The position numbers and the translations under genes were made by a program. A model generated the notes under the pieces. It was not told where the DNA came from. It worked only from the letters and a program-made list of their open reading frames with translations, and ran no database searches. Shown here piece after piece: positions 24,422 through 33,911 of a stretch of 40,849 nt of DNA. Source of the stretch: Draconibacterium sp. (GTDB lineage: Bacteria > Bacteroidota > Bacteroidia > Bacteroidales > Prolixibacteraceae); NCBI GenBank assembly GCA_016705335.1, contig JADIYN010000053.1, positions 1 to 40,849 on the forward strand, given 5' to 3'. How positions within the stretch are numbered: the stretch's first letter is position 1; every line of letters begins with the position of its first letter.

Positions 24422-24829
24422 CTAATTCTCAATTAATTTACCGAGAATAATATTTAAGAGAAATTTTTCGGGGACAACAATATGCCTTAGCAGGTAAAAA
24501 TTGTCGCCCGGCAATAACAAACTAATATTACGCATCCGCAAATATAACTTCTGGCTGTAAGTTCGCCAGTCGCTTATGTAGGTTGTTGATGAATTGCCAA
24601 AACCTACCAATTCGGTAACAATAATTACAATTTTGCTTTCGCGTATTGAAATTTTCAACTGACTTTCTGAAAAAAGCTGCGAATAAAGCGAAATAAGCAA
24701 CTGTCCCTTTTCTGTATCTTCTGCATATTCTACTATTTTTACTTCTTCTGCAACTTGTTGATTTTCAAAAAGAATTTTTTCCATCCCGATAATATTTGAA
24801 GGTTCAGTGTTTCCAATAAATGCTTGCAT
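24422..24829 (-). CDS. Hypothetical protein, 135 residues
   Basis: I do not recognise a family. The protein has no signal peptide or TM segment. It is rich in short beta-strand-like stretches (LKISIRESKIVIIVTEL, then SLLLPGDNFYLLRHIVVPEKFLLNIILGK). The strand pattern with a final strand plus L-G-K faintly recalls the small heat-shock (alpha-crystallin/CS) fold, but the match is too weak to name. A good terminator follows it, which supports a real single-gene transcript. It is separated by about 370 bases from the TetR gene. Confidence 0.65.
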   Translation of the reverse strand: MQAFIGNTEPSNIIGMEKILFENQQVAEEVKIVEYAEDTEKGQLLISLYSQLFSESQLKISIRESKIVIIVTELVGFGNSSTTYISDWRTYSQKLYLRMRNISLLLPGDNFYLLRHIVVPEKFLLNIILGKLIEN

Positions 24830-24946
24830 AATTTCAAATTTTTAAATAAAAACTTCAATTGAATTACTTGATTTCCGATATTTTAAACTGATATTTTTTT
24901 GAATTACAGAAATGCAATCCTGAATTCGATTTGAACCGGAAAAAAT

Positions 24947-25285
24947 TTAAAATGAAAGCAAAGGCGGGGGAAGATCGAGAAGAAGTTCGCCAATCTGAAT
25001 GTTTTGTTGAGATTGAGTAACTGCCTTGAAACTACTTATTTCAAAATATTGAAAAAAGTGACATAAACCGGGCAAAACGGAAACAGCATCAAATCCATAT
25101 ATATCGTTTGTGTCCTGTCCATCATAAAAATAGTCTTCAAAAATAATTGGGTTTTGAGATGAAGGACTTCCATTCGTTAATTTAACAGAATTACATCCGG
25201 CAATGTTATGTGAAAAATCCTGCGACTGGCTATTTCCGGCCAACGCAAAAATTAAAACAAAGATGATTGTTGCAAACTGTTTCAT
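24947..25285 (-). CDS. Small secreted hypothetical protein, 112 residues
   Basis: It begins MKQFATIIFVLIFALAGNSQSQ, a clear signal peptide with cleavage probably near residue 20. The mature part has two Cys (GCNSV and GLCHFF), is acidic in the middle (FEDYFYDGQDTND) and ends in a proline-rich hydrophobic tail. No domain is recognised. It lies between the unknown 24422 gene and the xylanase gene, all reading leftwards. Confidence 0.55.
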   Translation of the reverse strand: MKQFATIIFVLIFALAGNSQSQDFSHNIAGCNSVKLTNGSPSSQNPIIFEDYFYDGQDTNDIYGFDAVSVLPGLCHFFQYFEISSFKAVTQSQQNIQIGELLLDLPPPLLSF

Positions 25286-25388
25286 TGTTGAATACGAATG
25301 AAGTAAAAGTATGCAATTACAAGAGAATGTTGCGTTTAATTTATGTTAACATGAGTTAATGATCTGTTAAAAATAAAGCCTGCATTCG

Positions 25389-26512
25389 TTAATTCTTTAC
25401 CAATTTTGCCACGCTTATTTTCTGGTTGCTGCAGGAATAAACAAAATAAACCCCATTTATAAATCCTCTGATATCAATAGTTTCATTAGGAGCACATTTG
25501 TTTTTTGCAGTACAAGATTTCCTTGCATGTCATAAATTTTCATCCACAAATTTTCGGTTGTGATTAAATTTAATTTATCATGAACCGGATTAGGATAAAC
25601 AAGTAATTGTGTTTTTTCATTTACATCCTGAATTCCTGTATTTGGGTCATTTGGTGTTTTCACTTCAACAACATTTGAAACCCCTGAATTTTCAAAACGT
25701 GAAGCTGAACGTATCCTGTATTGATATGTAGTATCGTACAATTCAACGTTATCGACATAGCTAAAAACATTGGCACTTACTTTTGCAACTTCCAGTTTCC
25801 ATCACCAATTTTCCGGTCAATAATAAAACCTGTTTTTTCTTTTGGTTTTGTCAGTCCAGTAAGTTTTATCATCATCCGGCTATATCAGCTTTCAACATTA
25901 CCTGTTCCTGTAATTTAAAACTTCTTGTAAAACTTGCTTCTTCAATGGCCGAGTCATAGAGTTTGACCTCGTCAATAGCGCCTTCAAAAGGTTCGGTTCC
26001 ATCAATTCCGGCACCAACAATTAGTGTTGTAAATTCTTTTATATTTCCTTTACCGTCCATTGATATGGGTTCATATCATCAACATATAACGATATTTTAT
26101 ACTATCTCGTTGTAATGCAACAAAATGCCAGATATTATCATTTACCGCAAGTCACTTCCAAACTTTCGTTAAGTACAGTTTCGGCTGAATTGACCACTAT
26201 TTTTCCTTCATTTAATACCAAAATCAAACCCCAAATTTGTTCCAGCTTCAACCAAATCGGCAATTGACTGAGGCTTTATTTGATCTGGTTTCACAAAACA
26301 TGAAAAAGTAAAATCGCCTGTTATCTATTCGACAGATTACCTGTTGTAATGTAATCATCAACTCCATCAAACTGAAGTGCATTTTTTTTAAACCCGTTTA
26401 CAAAAACCGGGGTATCAAAATTCTTCATCGTCCCTAAATTATTGTATTTCATTACATCGGGCATTGTATCATTTACGGCTTCATCCATTTCCCAAAAAGA
26501 ATTGACCTCATG
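25389..26512 (-). pseudogene. Secreted xylanase, C-terminal part: LamG, FN3-like region and T9SS sorting tail (frameshifted)
   Basis: It continues the GH10 gene after an in-frame TGA. The DNA encodes HEVNSFWEMDEAVND, a LamG/concanavalin-like domain (LQFDGVDDYITTGN, FTFSCFVKPD, AVNDNIWHFVALQRD, FEGAIDEVKLYDSAI), then an FN3-like stretch (YDTTYQYRIRSASRFENSGVSN). It ends in a type A sorting tail (YPNPVHDKLNLI, IYDMQGNLVLQK, then INGVYFVYS). At least six frame changes occur between 25480 and 26350. The largest open pieces are 25457-25741 and 25872-26060. Reading past the break at about 25490 gives the normal tail ending VAKLVKN at TAA 25391-25389. The tail directs outer-membrane crossing by T9SS. 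Confidence 0.7.
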
Positions 26513-27319
26513 TCAATCAAAGCTTTCCTCAATTCCATAATAAGCTGGTTTTCTCTCAAAACTGCTGGTATAAGGAAATGCTTTTTCACCCGGACGCCAA
26601 CCATCATCAATAAAACCCCAGGTTTGAAAATCACTTGCACCCCCGCGAATAGCAGCAGTAATCAGGTTATAATATTGTTTTTTTTGTAACTCAGCCTTTT
26701 CGTCAGACCAACTTTTCGCTTTGTCTCCAATATCCACTTCCGGAATAATTACTTCATACCCCAGCTTTACATATCTTTTGATATTATTTGTATATGCATC
26801 CCAGTCATAATTCTTTTCCAGATCGATGTGAGTCTGAAAGCCAATAACATCAACAGGTGCATTCACCTTTTTTAAATGAACAGCCAATTGATAAAACGCA
26901 TTGTATTTGGGTCCATAATCCGGAAATTCAAATCCGGAATCACGAAGTTCAAGTTTCTTTTTGGTTAGGGTTCGGGCGTATTCAAATGCTTTCCGGATAT
27001 AAACCGGATGTTCGGCATTTACGAAATCAGCACCAGTTAAACCTGAAGCATCGGGTTCCATTCCCATACGTTGCAACTCGCATGCATCGTTAAAATTTGC
27101 ATTATACAATGGCCAGTAACCGCCTTTGCCATTCCAACTGATGGCTTCGTTTACCACATTCCAGACATCGACCAGCGTATCGTTTCCCTGATAGGAAATA
27201 ATCCCTTTCAGCCAGCTTTTCATAATGGCTTCAAGTGTATCGGCCGGAAAGTCATTTTGTTTATACCATGCCGGAAAATATTGATCCCAGCCAAGTAACA
27301 TATGAGCGGTTACAGTCAT
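26513..27319 (-). CDS. GH10 endo-beta-1,4-xylanase, catalytic domain fragment
   Basis: The main part of a GH10 (beta/alpha)8 barrel that hydrolyses xylan-type beta-1,4 linkages by a retaining mechanism. The acid/base Glu is in VWNVVNEAI (fragment residue about 58) and the nucleophile Glu in VIIPEVDIG (about 194). VIGFQTHIDL matches the GH10 GIGLQ-H strand, and TVTAHMLLGWDQYFPAWY stands for the usual GH-LVWH substrate loop. The latter departure suggests a subgroup away from classic xylanases. The Met at 27319 is internal; one A is missing in the A-run at about 27317, which separates it from the N-terminal fragment. It ends at an in-frame TGA (26513-26515) after ESFD. Confidence 0.88.
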   Translation of the reverse strand: MTVTAHMLLGWDQYFPAWYKQNDFPADTLEAIMKSWLKGIISYQGNDTLVDVWNVVNEAISWNGKGGYWPLYNANFNDACELQRMGMEPDASGLTGADFVNAEHPVYIRKAFEYARTLTKKKLELRDSGFEFPDYGPKYNAFYQLAVHLKKVNAPVDVIGFQTHIDLEKNYDWDAYTNNIKRYVKLGYEVIIPEVDIGDKAKSWSDEKAELQKKQYYNLITAAIRGGASDFQTWGFIDDGWRPGEKAFPYTSSFERKPAYYGIEESFD

Positions 27320-28107
27320 TTTCTCTTTTTCATGTCTTTCACCCTGTTTGTAAATTCATCAACATGATAAACATGATGGAGCGTTTCGTCCCAACGGCCC
27401 CAACCCGGATAACATTGAACCGTTACAGTATTACAATCTTTAAGGAGTTGAGCTTTTGCTGTCGGATTGGTCCAGTAATTCTGTCCGCTTTCAGTGGCAC
27501 AACCTCCAATAAGCATTGTGCTTTTAATATCCTTCCATCCCGGGCCTTCCTGAAGTTGCTCAATAATTGGTTTGCTTTTCACCAAAATAACATCGTCGAG
27601 TATATAATCGGAATAAATATCATTGACTGCATCAGTTTCAAAATAGAGGTTAGCACTAACCAGATTGCCAGTCCAGTTAAGTGTGAATGTCTGGGAATAA
27701 AATGCATAGGAACCTATGGTTGGGTTGTTTGATCCAATATATCCTGTGTAAGTTGTTGTTCCCCCTGCATTAAGTTGCAGTGTCGCCCGAAAGTTAACTG
27801 CCGGATCAGGAATTTTAACCCAAGCACTTAATGTGTAGGTTTGTCCATTTTCAATAATACTTGTTACATCAGTAACGATGGCATCCCATGGATTTTTACG
27901 GTTACTTATTTTTACGGCACCATTCCCCGAATGCGCATCGGAAGTTGTTGCCATTGCAGCGCTCCAAACCGTCCAATTTGCTGTGCCATTTTCAAAATCA
28001 CCGTTTGTAATTAAATTGGTTTGTGCAAAACTTGTTTGTACAAAAAATGCAAAAATTGTAACGAAAGAAAATAAAGATTTAAAAAGTTTCAGGTATAAGT
28101 TTTTCAT
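27316..28107 (-). CDS. GH10 xylanase, N-terminal fragment: signal peptide and CBM4/9-like domain
   Basis: The start of the secreted xylanase (about 900 residues when all pieces are joined). The signal peptide is about 1-29 (FVTIFAFFVQTSFAQ). A CBM4_9-like carbohydrate-binding jelly-roll covers about 30-180 (LITNGDFENGTANWTVWS opens it, YTLSAWVKIPDPAVNF and YILDDVILVK are typical strands). The beginning of GH10 is about 185-263 (DCNTVTVQCYPGWGRWDE). It starts 52 bases after the stop of the CotH/beta-helix gene, so the two are probably co-transcribed. Confidence 0.85.
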   Translation of the reverse strand: MKNLYLKLFKSLFSFVTIFAFFVQTSFAQTNLITNGDFENGTANWTVWSAAMATTSDAHSGNGAVKISNRKNPWDAIVTDVTSIIENGQTYTLSAWVKIPDPAVNFRATLQLNAGGTTTYTGYIGSNNPTIGSYAFYSQTFTLNWTGNLVSANLYFETDAVNDIYSDYILDDVILVKSKPIIEQLQEGPGWKDIKSTMLIGGCATESGQNYWTNPTAKAQLLKDCNTVTVQCYPGWGRWDETLHHVYHVDEFTNRVKDMKKRK

Positions 28108-28159
28108 AGCTTTTTTTAAAGAATCGGTTTAAGATGATTTGACTTTAAAATTAGAAAAA

Positions 28160-29845
28160 CTATTTTAACAAAACTAAGCGCTGCACAAAATTACCAATGC
28201 GAACCAAATAAATTCCCTGGTTTAAACTTTCAAGATTTATAAATGAATTATTTGAATTTATTACTGCCGATTTTACCAAAACCCCGTTGAGATTATAAAT
28301 ATCCAGTTTTGTGTCTTCCATTTTTAAACCCGAAATATTTACAATTCCGGTTGTTGGATTCGGATAAAACCTGATTTCTGAATCGCCGGCAATTTCATCT
28401 TTTAAGTTCACAATTGTTTTCAAATTAACCTGTTTCCAGTTTTCACCAAAATGATTGTCAAGCTCTTCCGATTTAAGTGAAATTCCCTCACCATCTCCGG
28501 CATTTGGCCAGGTTTCGTTTTGCATGTAATGAACCTTGTCAACAATAATTCCCTGCGGGGTTTGTAACTGAATGGCTTCACCTTCATCGGCCAAACGTCC
28601 GCTTTCCCATTGAAAAACTGTAAGACCGCTGTTTATCCAAAAATCAGAATTGGCATTAAATACCAGGTAAATTTTTTCTCCTGCTTCAATTTTCGAACCT
28701 TCAGGAAAAATGAAAGTTATTCCCTTTGTAAACTCAAATCCCGAAATATTCAGTTCTGAATTTCCTGAATTTGTGATTTCAACAAACTCATTAACTTCTG
28801 AAATCAAATCGGATTTGTAAGCGATTGCACTGATAAATAATTGGTTGAATTTTATTTCCGGAAATGGATTTGCACCAATATTTCCAACGGCCGCAGTACC
28901 CAAACAGGCAGAATTTGCCATCAAACTAAAATCAAAAAGATTTGGATTTTTAAATTGAGGATTAACAAAAAGGTTGTTTTTAGCGGCTGGCAAACTGTCG
29001 TTGTCGGATGCTGAATATGATATTTTTAAGGATGACATTGCATCAGCTGAAAAAGAAGCATCGTAAGTATTCGATAAAATTGAATTTGTAATTACCCCAT
29101 TTCCACCGGCATCACCGGCATTTTTTTCAAAAGCGGCAACCGAAGTACCGTTTCCGTAATAGGTGCAGTGGTCGATTGTTACAAGGCTCGAATCTTTTAA
29201 ACCCGCGCCCAGGTTGCAGTTCACAAATATTGAATTTGAAATATTTACAGACGATTGCTGGCCAACTGAAACACCTTTATCCGTAATATTATAAACTACT
29301 AAATTTTGAATTGAAATATTTTTTGCCTTTTCACCAATATCAATTGCATCGCTGTTTGATCCGTGAAAATCATGGATTACACTGTTTCTGATTACTCCAT
29401 TTTCAACATCATCGTAGTCAATCGCGTCGGTGTCGGGCATGTTATTTCCAACAAATTCGCAACTGTCAATAAATGCCTTTCCATATTTTACATTGATGAG
29501 GTCGCCTGTAATTTCAGAATGTAAATGGCTGTTCTTCATAGAAATATCAGAATAGCGGGCAACTATCGGATTTTCATATACATTTTCAATGACTGCCCCA
29601 TCAATTTTTAAAACTGAATTAAAAACCGAAACTGCTGCAATTTCGCGCTGCGGATGATTTCCTTTTGAAGCATTTTCAATTACAACATTTTTAAGGTACG
29701 ATGTGTCGGCATTTACAAAATTCAGGATTCCCCATTTTTGGTTATTACTGTTGGGGTTACTCATGAAAACTACTGGTTCTGAAACTGCACCGTTTGCTGA
29801 AACCGAACCGTTTACCAAAACAGAAACATCGTCAGACATCCACAA
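28160..29845 (-). CDS. CotH/beta-helix secreted protein, C-terminal fragment
   Basis: The C-terminal third of the gene starting at 32630. It is a right-handed parallel beta-helix of repeated short coils (AIDYDDVENGVIRNSVIHDF, DAIDIGEKAKNISIQNLVVYN and similar; about 30-320 of this fragment). A second lamin-tail domain follows (about 335-455, VNEFVEITNSGNSELNISGFEF), then a type A T9SS sorting tail (about 490-561, IRFYPNPTTGIVNISG to LVRIGNFVQRLVLLK). The Met at 29845 is internal: the frame is open from about 29998, where a G-run has lost one G. Beta-helix folds often bind or cleave polysaccharide; no catalytic residues can be assigned. Confidence 0.85.
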   Translation of the reverse strand: MWMSDDVSVLVNGSVSANGAVSEPVVFMSNPNSNNQKWGILNFVNADTSYLKNVVIENASKGNHPQREIAAVSVFNSVLKIDGAVIENVYENPIVARYSDISMKNSHLHSEITGDLINVKYGKAFIDSCEFVGNNMPDTDAIDYDDVENGVIRNSVIHDFHGSNSDAIDIGEKAKNISIQNLVVYNITDKGVSVGQQSSVNISNSIFVNCNLGAGLKDSSLVTIDHCTYYGNGTSVAAFEKNAGDAGGNGVITNSILSNTYDASFSADAMSSLKISYSASDNDSLPAAKNNLFVNPQFKNPNLFDFSLMANSACLGTAAVGNIGANPFPEIKFNQLFISAIAYKSDLISEVNEFVEITNSGNSELNISGFEFTKGITFIFPEGSKIEAGEKIYLVFNANSDFWINSGLTVFQWESGRLADEGEAIQLQTPQGIIVDKVHYMQNETWPNAGDGEGISLKSEELDNHFGENWKQVNLKTIVNLKDEIAGDSEIRFYPNPTTGIVNISGLKMEDTKLDIYNLNGVLVKSAVINSNNSFINLESLNQGIYLVRIGNFVQRLVLLK

Positions 29846-29994
29846 TTCAACTCCTGATTCAATAATTAAATTGCCGGTTTTCGTGATTGTTACATTATTT
29901 GGAACCTGATATGGTGAGCAAGCTTTATTTAAAACTGTTTCAGCTGTAATTTCACCTTGAAGGATGCAATTTCCATCGCTTTCGAAAATTGCTG

Positions 29995-31062
29995 TTAAAT
30001 TTTCTTCCCTGTGTGTATAAAATTTAAAGTTTGATTTGTACTAAAAAGTTCGCCTTCATTTTTAACTGATGAAGTCATTTCAAGATCGAAACTCATATCG
30101 CTGCTTCCCGGATCATTCTGGTGTATTTCAACTGCAATTTTATTTTGGCCTGTTTTCAGCAATCCTTTATCGATAATAAAAGTTGAAAAGACAGTTTCGC
30201 CTGAACCGGAAACAGAACTTATTGCTTTTGTATCAAAAGTTATTTCAGTATTTGGAAGATTTCTTCTAATAGCTTCTGTTCCGTTGATATAGACAACTGC
30301 GCCGTCATCATACTTTAGATTGATTTTTAAACTTTGAATTCCTACTGTATTCTCAACAATAAAAGATTTTCTAAAATAGGTTGTAATGTATTTATTTCCC
30401 GAGTTTGAACCATAACTTACAATTGTATTTTCGTCTCTGTCTCCATATCCCAGCTCGGCTTGTCCTTCGCTCCATTGCGAATCGTCGAAATCTTCTGCAA
30501 TCCAGCTTTTTAACAGGTCATTTCCTTTGTCATCGTATTTCCAGTTATCTTCTTTGCCAATTATTATTTTGTTTTCCAGTTTTTGCCAGCCTTTAAAATC
30601 AAACCCTGCTTTTGCTTCAGCTACAAGTTTAATTTCTTCGTTTTCAGGATATTTACCCTGACTTAAAGTTTGATTTATTTTTATACCGTTAAAACTTATT
30701 GTTCCCGAGTTTGCAGGTGAAATGGTAATTGAAAGTGGATTTGGTATTTGGAAGCCATAATTTTTAAGGTCGTTTAAAAGAGCTGCCGGACGGGCATCGG
30801 CAAATGTTTTTATGTTCTGAATTTCGCTTTTCCAGAAAGTGACTGAAGGGATTGGATTACCATAATCTGATGAAGTTCCTTTCCAGCGATCAATGTGTTT
30901 TGGAATTTCAGCCTCGATATTGCTGCTGAATTGGTCGATTATTGCTTTTACCCGTTCCGGATCGAAAGTAGTAAACAGGTGATCAGAAAGTCGTTTCCCG
31001 AAATATTTTTTGTAACCATCATTTGCAAGCAATTGGCTAAGCGGAATAACTTCTCTATTCAC
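29995..31062 (-). CDS. CotH/beta-helix secreted protein, central fragment
   Basis: The middle of the same gene. It starts with the end of the CotH kinase-like domain (VNREVIPLSQLLANDGYKKYFGKR, then DRWKGTSSDYGNP). An about 65-residue repeat-like module follows (ITISPANSGTISFNGI, AKAGFDFKGW), then a jelly-roll-like domain (ELGYGDRDENTIVSYG, YITTYFRKSF, LKYDDGAVVYINGTEAIRRNLP) of the kind often found beside glycoside hydrolases. It ends FIHTGKK, where one G is missing (about 30006); the other frame continues EENLTAIFESDGNC into the beta-helix. Confidence 0.85.
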   Translation of the reverse strand: MNREVIPLSQLLANDGYKKYFGKRLSDHLFTTFDPERVKAIIDQFSSNIEAEIPKHIDRWKGTSSDYGNPIPSVTFWKSEIQNIKTFADARPAALLNDLKNYGFQIPNPLSITISPANSGTISFNGIKINQTLSQGKYPENEEIKLVAEAKAGFDFKGWQKLENKIIIGKEDNWKYDDKGNDLLKSWIAEDFDDSQWSEGQAELGYGDRDENTIVSYGSNSGNKYITTYFRKSFIVENTVGIQSLKINLKYDDGAVVYINGTEAIRRNLPNTEITFDTKAISSVSGSGETVFSTFIIDKGLLKTGQNKIAVEIHQNDPGSSDMSFDLEMTSSVKNEGELFSTNQTLNFIHTGKKI

Positions 31063-32630
31063 ATAATAACTTATCAGGTTGCTCCCGGGTTTGAAAAAAG
31101 CCGCGATCCAAATCAGTCAAAATCCATTTCCATTTTCCGCTTTCCTGCGGTTTCCAGGCCATAATATTATGATCGACTGAAGTATTTTGCGAATAAATTT
31201 CTGCAATCATAAAATCTGTAAAATTTTCAATATCCATTAAACCTGCTACCGCATTAAAATTTTCCTGATTACTTAAATCCTGCATGTAAAGAGTTTTAAA
31301 ATTTGAATATTGATCTAGTGTTCCGGCTTCGACATAGTCTTCGTTTTCAATCATATCAATTTTCTGCCCTTGCAAATTGTGGGTTTCAACAATCAAATCC
31401 TCATCTACTTTCGCACGAAGGTTGTTGATTCCCATATATTGCCCATTCACAAAAAGCACAGCCGCTCTGAAACCCTGAAAATCGACATCCATGTTTTCAA
31501 TTGTCAGTCTTTGTGTCATCCCGTCACGAAACATTGTGCTGGCCCAGTCGCTGCCCGAAGCACGCAACGCAAATGAATTGTATGAACTTCTTTCCTGATC
31601 AAAAAGCAGCGGGTAATCTAGTTTTCCTTCGCCATATTCTTTTCGGAAATAAACACCCAACATTTTTTGTGGTAACTGCCACGAATACAAGCCATTCACT
31701 TTTGTTCCGGCAGCCACATTAAATCCCGCCCTGTCGCTGCCATCGTTTTCAAAAAGCTCAATATTGATTGGTACTTCCCATTCGGGTTTAAAATCCTGAA
31801 CATAAATTCCTTTTACAGTATCCCAGAAATTTTCGGGATTTGTGGCAATTGAAACCACCGGTAACGTACCTATTTTATTTTCAGAATCGATAAAATAGGA
31901 TTGAGTAACGATTTTTCCCGGCACTTTTCCTGTTTGGTAAATTCGCGACCTGATAATTGTGGTTTTATCAATATTTATTGGTCCGTTAACAATTGGAGAG
32001 TTTTCTGTGGGTTCCGAACCATCTAATGTGTAGCGGATTTCTCCACCAAAAGTATTTGTGATTTCGACATTTAAAGACGTTTTAAATATGCCACCCAAAA
32101 CCGAAAACTGCGGGACATTTTTTGTAACCCCGTTAAAATTTTCATCGCTGTTTGCCTCTCCCGGTGAGGGTTGCAGAAAAAATCCCCAGGTTGAGCCGCC
32201 ATCGGTTTTTCGGCCCATCGAAATATTTGACTCCTGCAAACCAAACGAAACCGAATCAATTAAAACTCCGGAAGCCGAAAAAATTGCCAGCTCTTCACCC
32301 GAAGCAGAAATATTGAAATTTGTGTGGAGTCCGGTGTTGTAACTGTCAGCCCAGATAACAAGAAAACCTCCGGCTTCAATTGAAGTTCCATCCGGAATTT
32401 GCCATTTTATTTTGTCATTAAAATTGTCGGTTAAATAGTAGCCTCCAATATTTGCAGATGAGTTACCGGCGTTGTACAATTCCAACCAGTCGGCGCTTTC
32501 CTTAAAATCAGGGTCAACAAATGAACCTGTATTGGATGCCAAATTCATTAATCAAAACCTGTGATTTTGCAAATTGGGGTATGGATAAAACTATAAATAA
32601 TGCGAAAAAAACAGATACAAAGTTTTTCAT
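31055..32630 (-). CDS. CotH-domain secreted protein, N-terminal fragment: signal peptide, lamin-tail domain, CotH
   Basis: The start ATG at 32630 gives MKNFVSVFFALFIVLSIPQFAKSQ, a signal peptide. Two bases are missing near 32547 (QVLINEF-MASNTGSFVD expected). A lamin-tail domain follows (SADWLELYNAGNSSANIGGYYLTDN), a chitobiase/FN3-associated module (IRYTLDGSEPTENSP) and a CotH domain (FALRASGSDWASTMFRDGMTQRL, LFVNGQYMGINNLRAKVDED, SVDHNIMAWK, WILTDLDRGFF with the probable metal-binding Asp pair). CotH of Bacillus is an atypical protein kinase; the role of secreted CotH proteins in Bacteroidota is not known. An extra T in a T6 run near 31094-31099 breaks the frame. Confidence 0.85.
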
Positions 32631-32705
32631 TTCAATGTGAATATAAACTGCTTGTAGAAGATAAACGAATATTTTGCATACATTTTCAGGATTCCCAAAA
32701 GTAAA

Positions 32706-32713
32706 CAAATTTA
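32706..32713 (-). promoter_or_regulatory. Candidate -7 box of the CotH/xylanase transcript
   Basis: On the minus strand this reads TAAATTTG, an exact TAnnTTTG match, 75 bases upstream of the start at 32630. A TTG lies 16 bases further upstream (32732-32730), shorter than the usual -33 spacing. The surrounding 301-base gap (32631-32931) contains no other gene that I can support. Confidence 0.4.
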
Positions 32714-32931
32714 TGACCTCCTGGTTTTTCAACTGTTTCATTTGTTTTTCGATTATTAAGAAACAAATGAGGTTTTAAATAATACAGATAAGTATTTTGG
32801 ATTAAAAATGACAATAAAATAAATTGTTTCATCGCTTTTTACCGGCAAAAAGAAGCACCAATTGCGATTAACCAGCTTCGAAGTTCAGATTTATTTAATG
32901 ATATTTTTGTGACTTGTCTGTGTTGAAACTC

Positions 32932-33810
32932 CTATTTATAATCAAGAATTTTAAATTCAGTTCTTCGGTTCACCAAATGCTGTTTTTCTGTGCAATTAAC
33001 CCCGTTTACACAATGGTTTAGTAGTTGGGTTTCGCCATATCCTTTAGCCACTAACCTTTCCTTTGGAATTCCCTTCTGAACCAAATATTGCAAAACTGAG
33101 TCTGCACGTTTTTGACTTAACCACATGTTATAATCGTCTTCCAATCTGCTGTCGGTATGAGAACTTATTTCAAATTTTAAGGTTGGGTTGTTTTCCAATA
33201 GTATTACAAACTGGTTCAATTCGGGTTCTGACTGAGGCATTATTCTCCACATATCAGTGTAATAAGCAATGGTTTTCAATAAAAGTTTCCTTCCAATCTC
33301 TTTCCTGAAAAGCCTGATGGTATCTGTAATAAAAGTACCGTTACCAAAACGTGCAGGATCGATTTCGAACGTATAATCAAAAAAACCATCTTTAACAACA
33401 TTGACGACGTAATTATGAATACTATCGAATTTCAAATTGATTACACCCATTGAATCCGATTTCCACCGTTTTTCACCCCATACTGCTTCTGCATTTTCCA
33501 AAGGTTTTTCATTTTCAAAGTCCTTTACTACAAGCTGGTAATTTATTATTTGTTTTAAATGCAACTCAATAAATGAATTGCCTGCTTGTGTCTTTATATC
33601 TGATTCAAAACCCAATTTTTCAGCATGTATCTGATAGCATAGTCCCTGAGGAACCTGAAAATCGAAATTACCTAAATACCCTGAAAAAACTGACTTTATT
33701 TTGTTCCCTTCACAATCTTCCAAATAAACAGTTGCATCCTGAATTGGCTCTTCTTTATAATTGGAAACTACCTTTCCTCTGATATTTAAAAGGACAGGAA
33801 AAATTTCCAC
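32932..33810 (-). CDS. OmpA-family protein, C-terminal fragment (CarboxypepD_reg-like and OmpA domains)
   Basis: The real frame is open from about 33930 (SEFGKIVNSEFDDFGLVIHPSGEFGYFSSNRYSW, the last PD40 blade). From about residue 8 of this fragment comes a carboxypeptidase-regulatory-like beta-sandwich (IRGKVVSNYKEEPIQDATVYLED), a second similar module (about 90-165), and an OmpA peptidoglycan-binding domain (about 185-292). The latter has FEISSHTDSRLEDDYNMWLS, then QKRADSVLQYLVQKGI and VAKGYGETQLL, including the Asp and Arg that grip diaminopimelate. PD40/OmpA proteins paired with PorP/SprF anchor T9SS adhesins to the cell wall (PorE-like). Confidence 0.88.
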   Translation of the reverse strand: MEIFPVLLNIRGKVVSNYKEEPIQDATVYLEDCEGNKIKSVFSGYLGNFDFQVPQGLCYQIHAEKLGFESDIKTQAGNSFIELHLKQIINYQLVVKDFENEKPLENAEAVWGEKRWKSDSMGVINLKFDSIHNYVVNVVKDGFFDYTFEIDPARFGNGTFITDTIRLFRKEIGRKLLLKTIAYYTDMWRIMPQSEPELNQFVILLENNPTLKFEISSHTDSRLEDDYNMWLSQKRADSVLQYLVQKGIPKERLVAKGYGETQLLNHCVNGVNCTEKQHLVNRRTEFKILDYK

Positions 33811-33911
33811 AAAGTAAATGTCATCATTTCTCCAGCTATAACGGTTAGAAGAAAAATAACCAAATTCTCCGGAGGGATGAATAACCAGTCCAAAATCATC
33901 GAATTCAGAGT

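Noticed and set aside
24422..24829. Small heat-shock protein (Hsp20)
   Set aside because: Only a weak strand pattern and a final L-G-K-like motif fit; the alpha-crystallin core motifs are not convincing.
26490..26530. Selenocysteine or other recoding at the in-frame TGA in the xylanase
   Set aside because: No SECIS-like structure or family precedent; a base error or a true stop is simpler.
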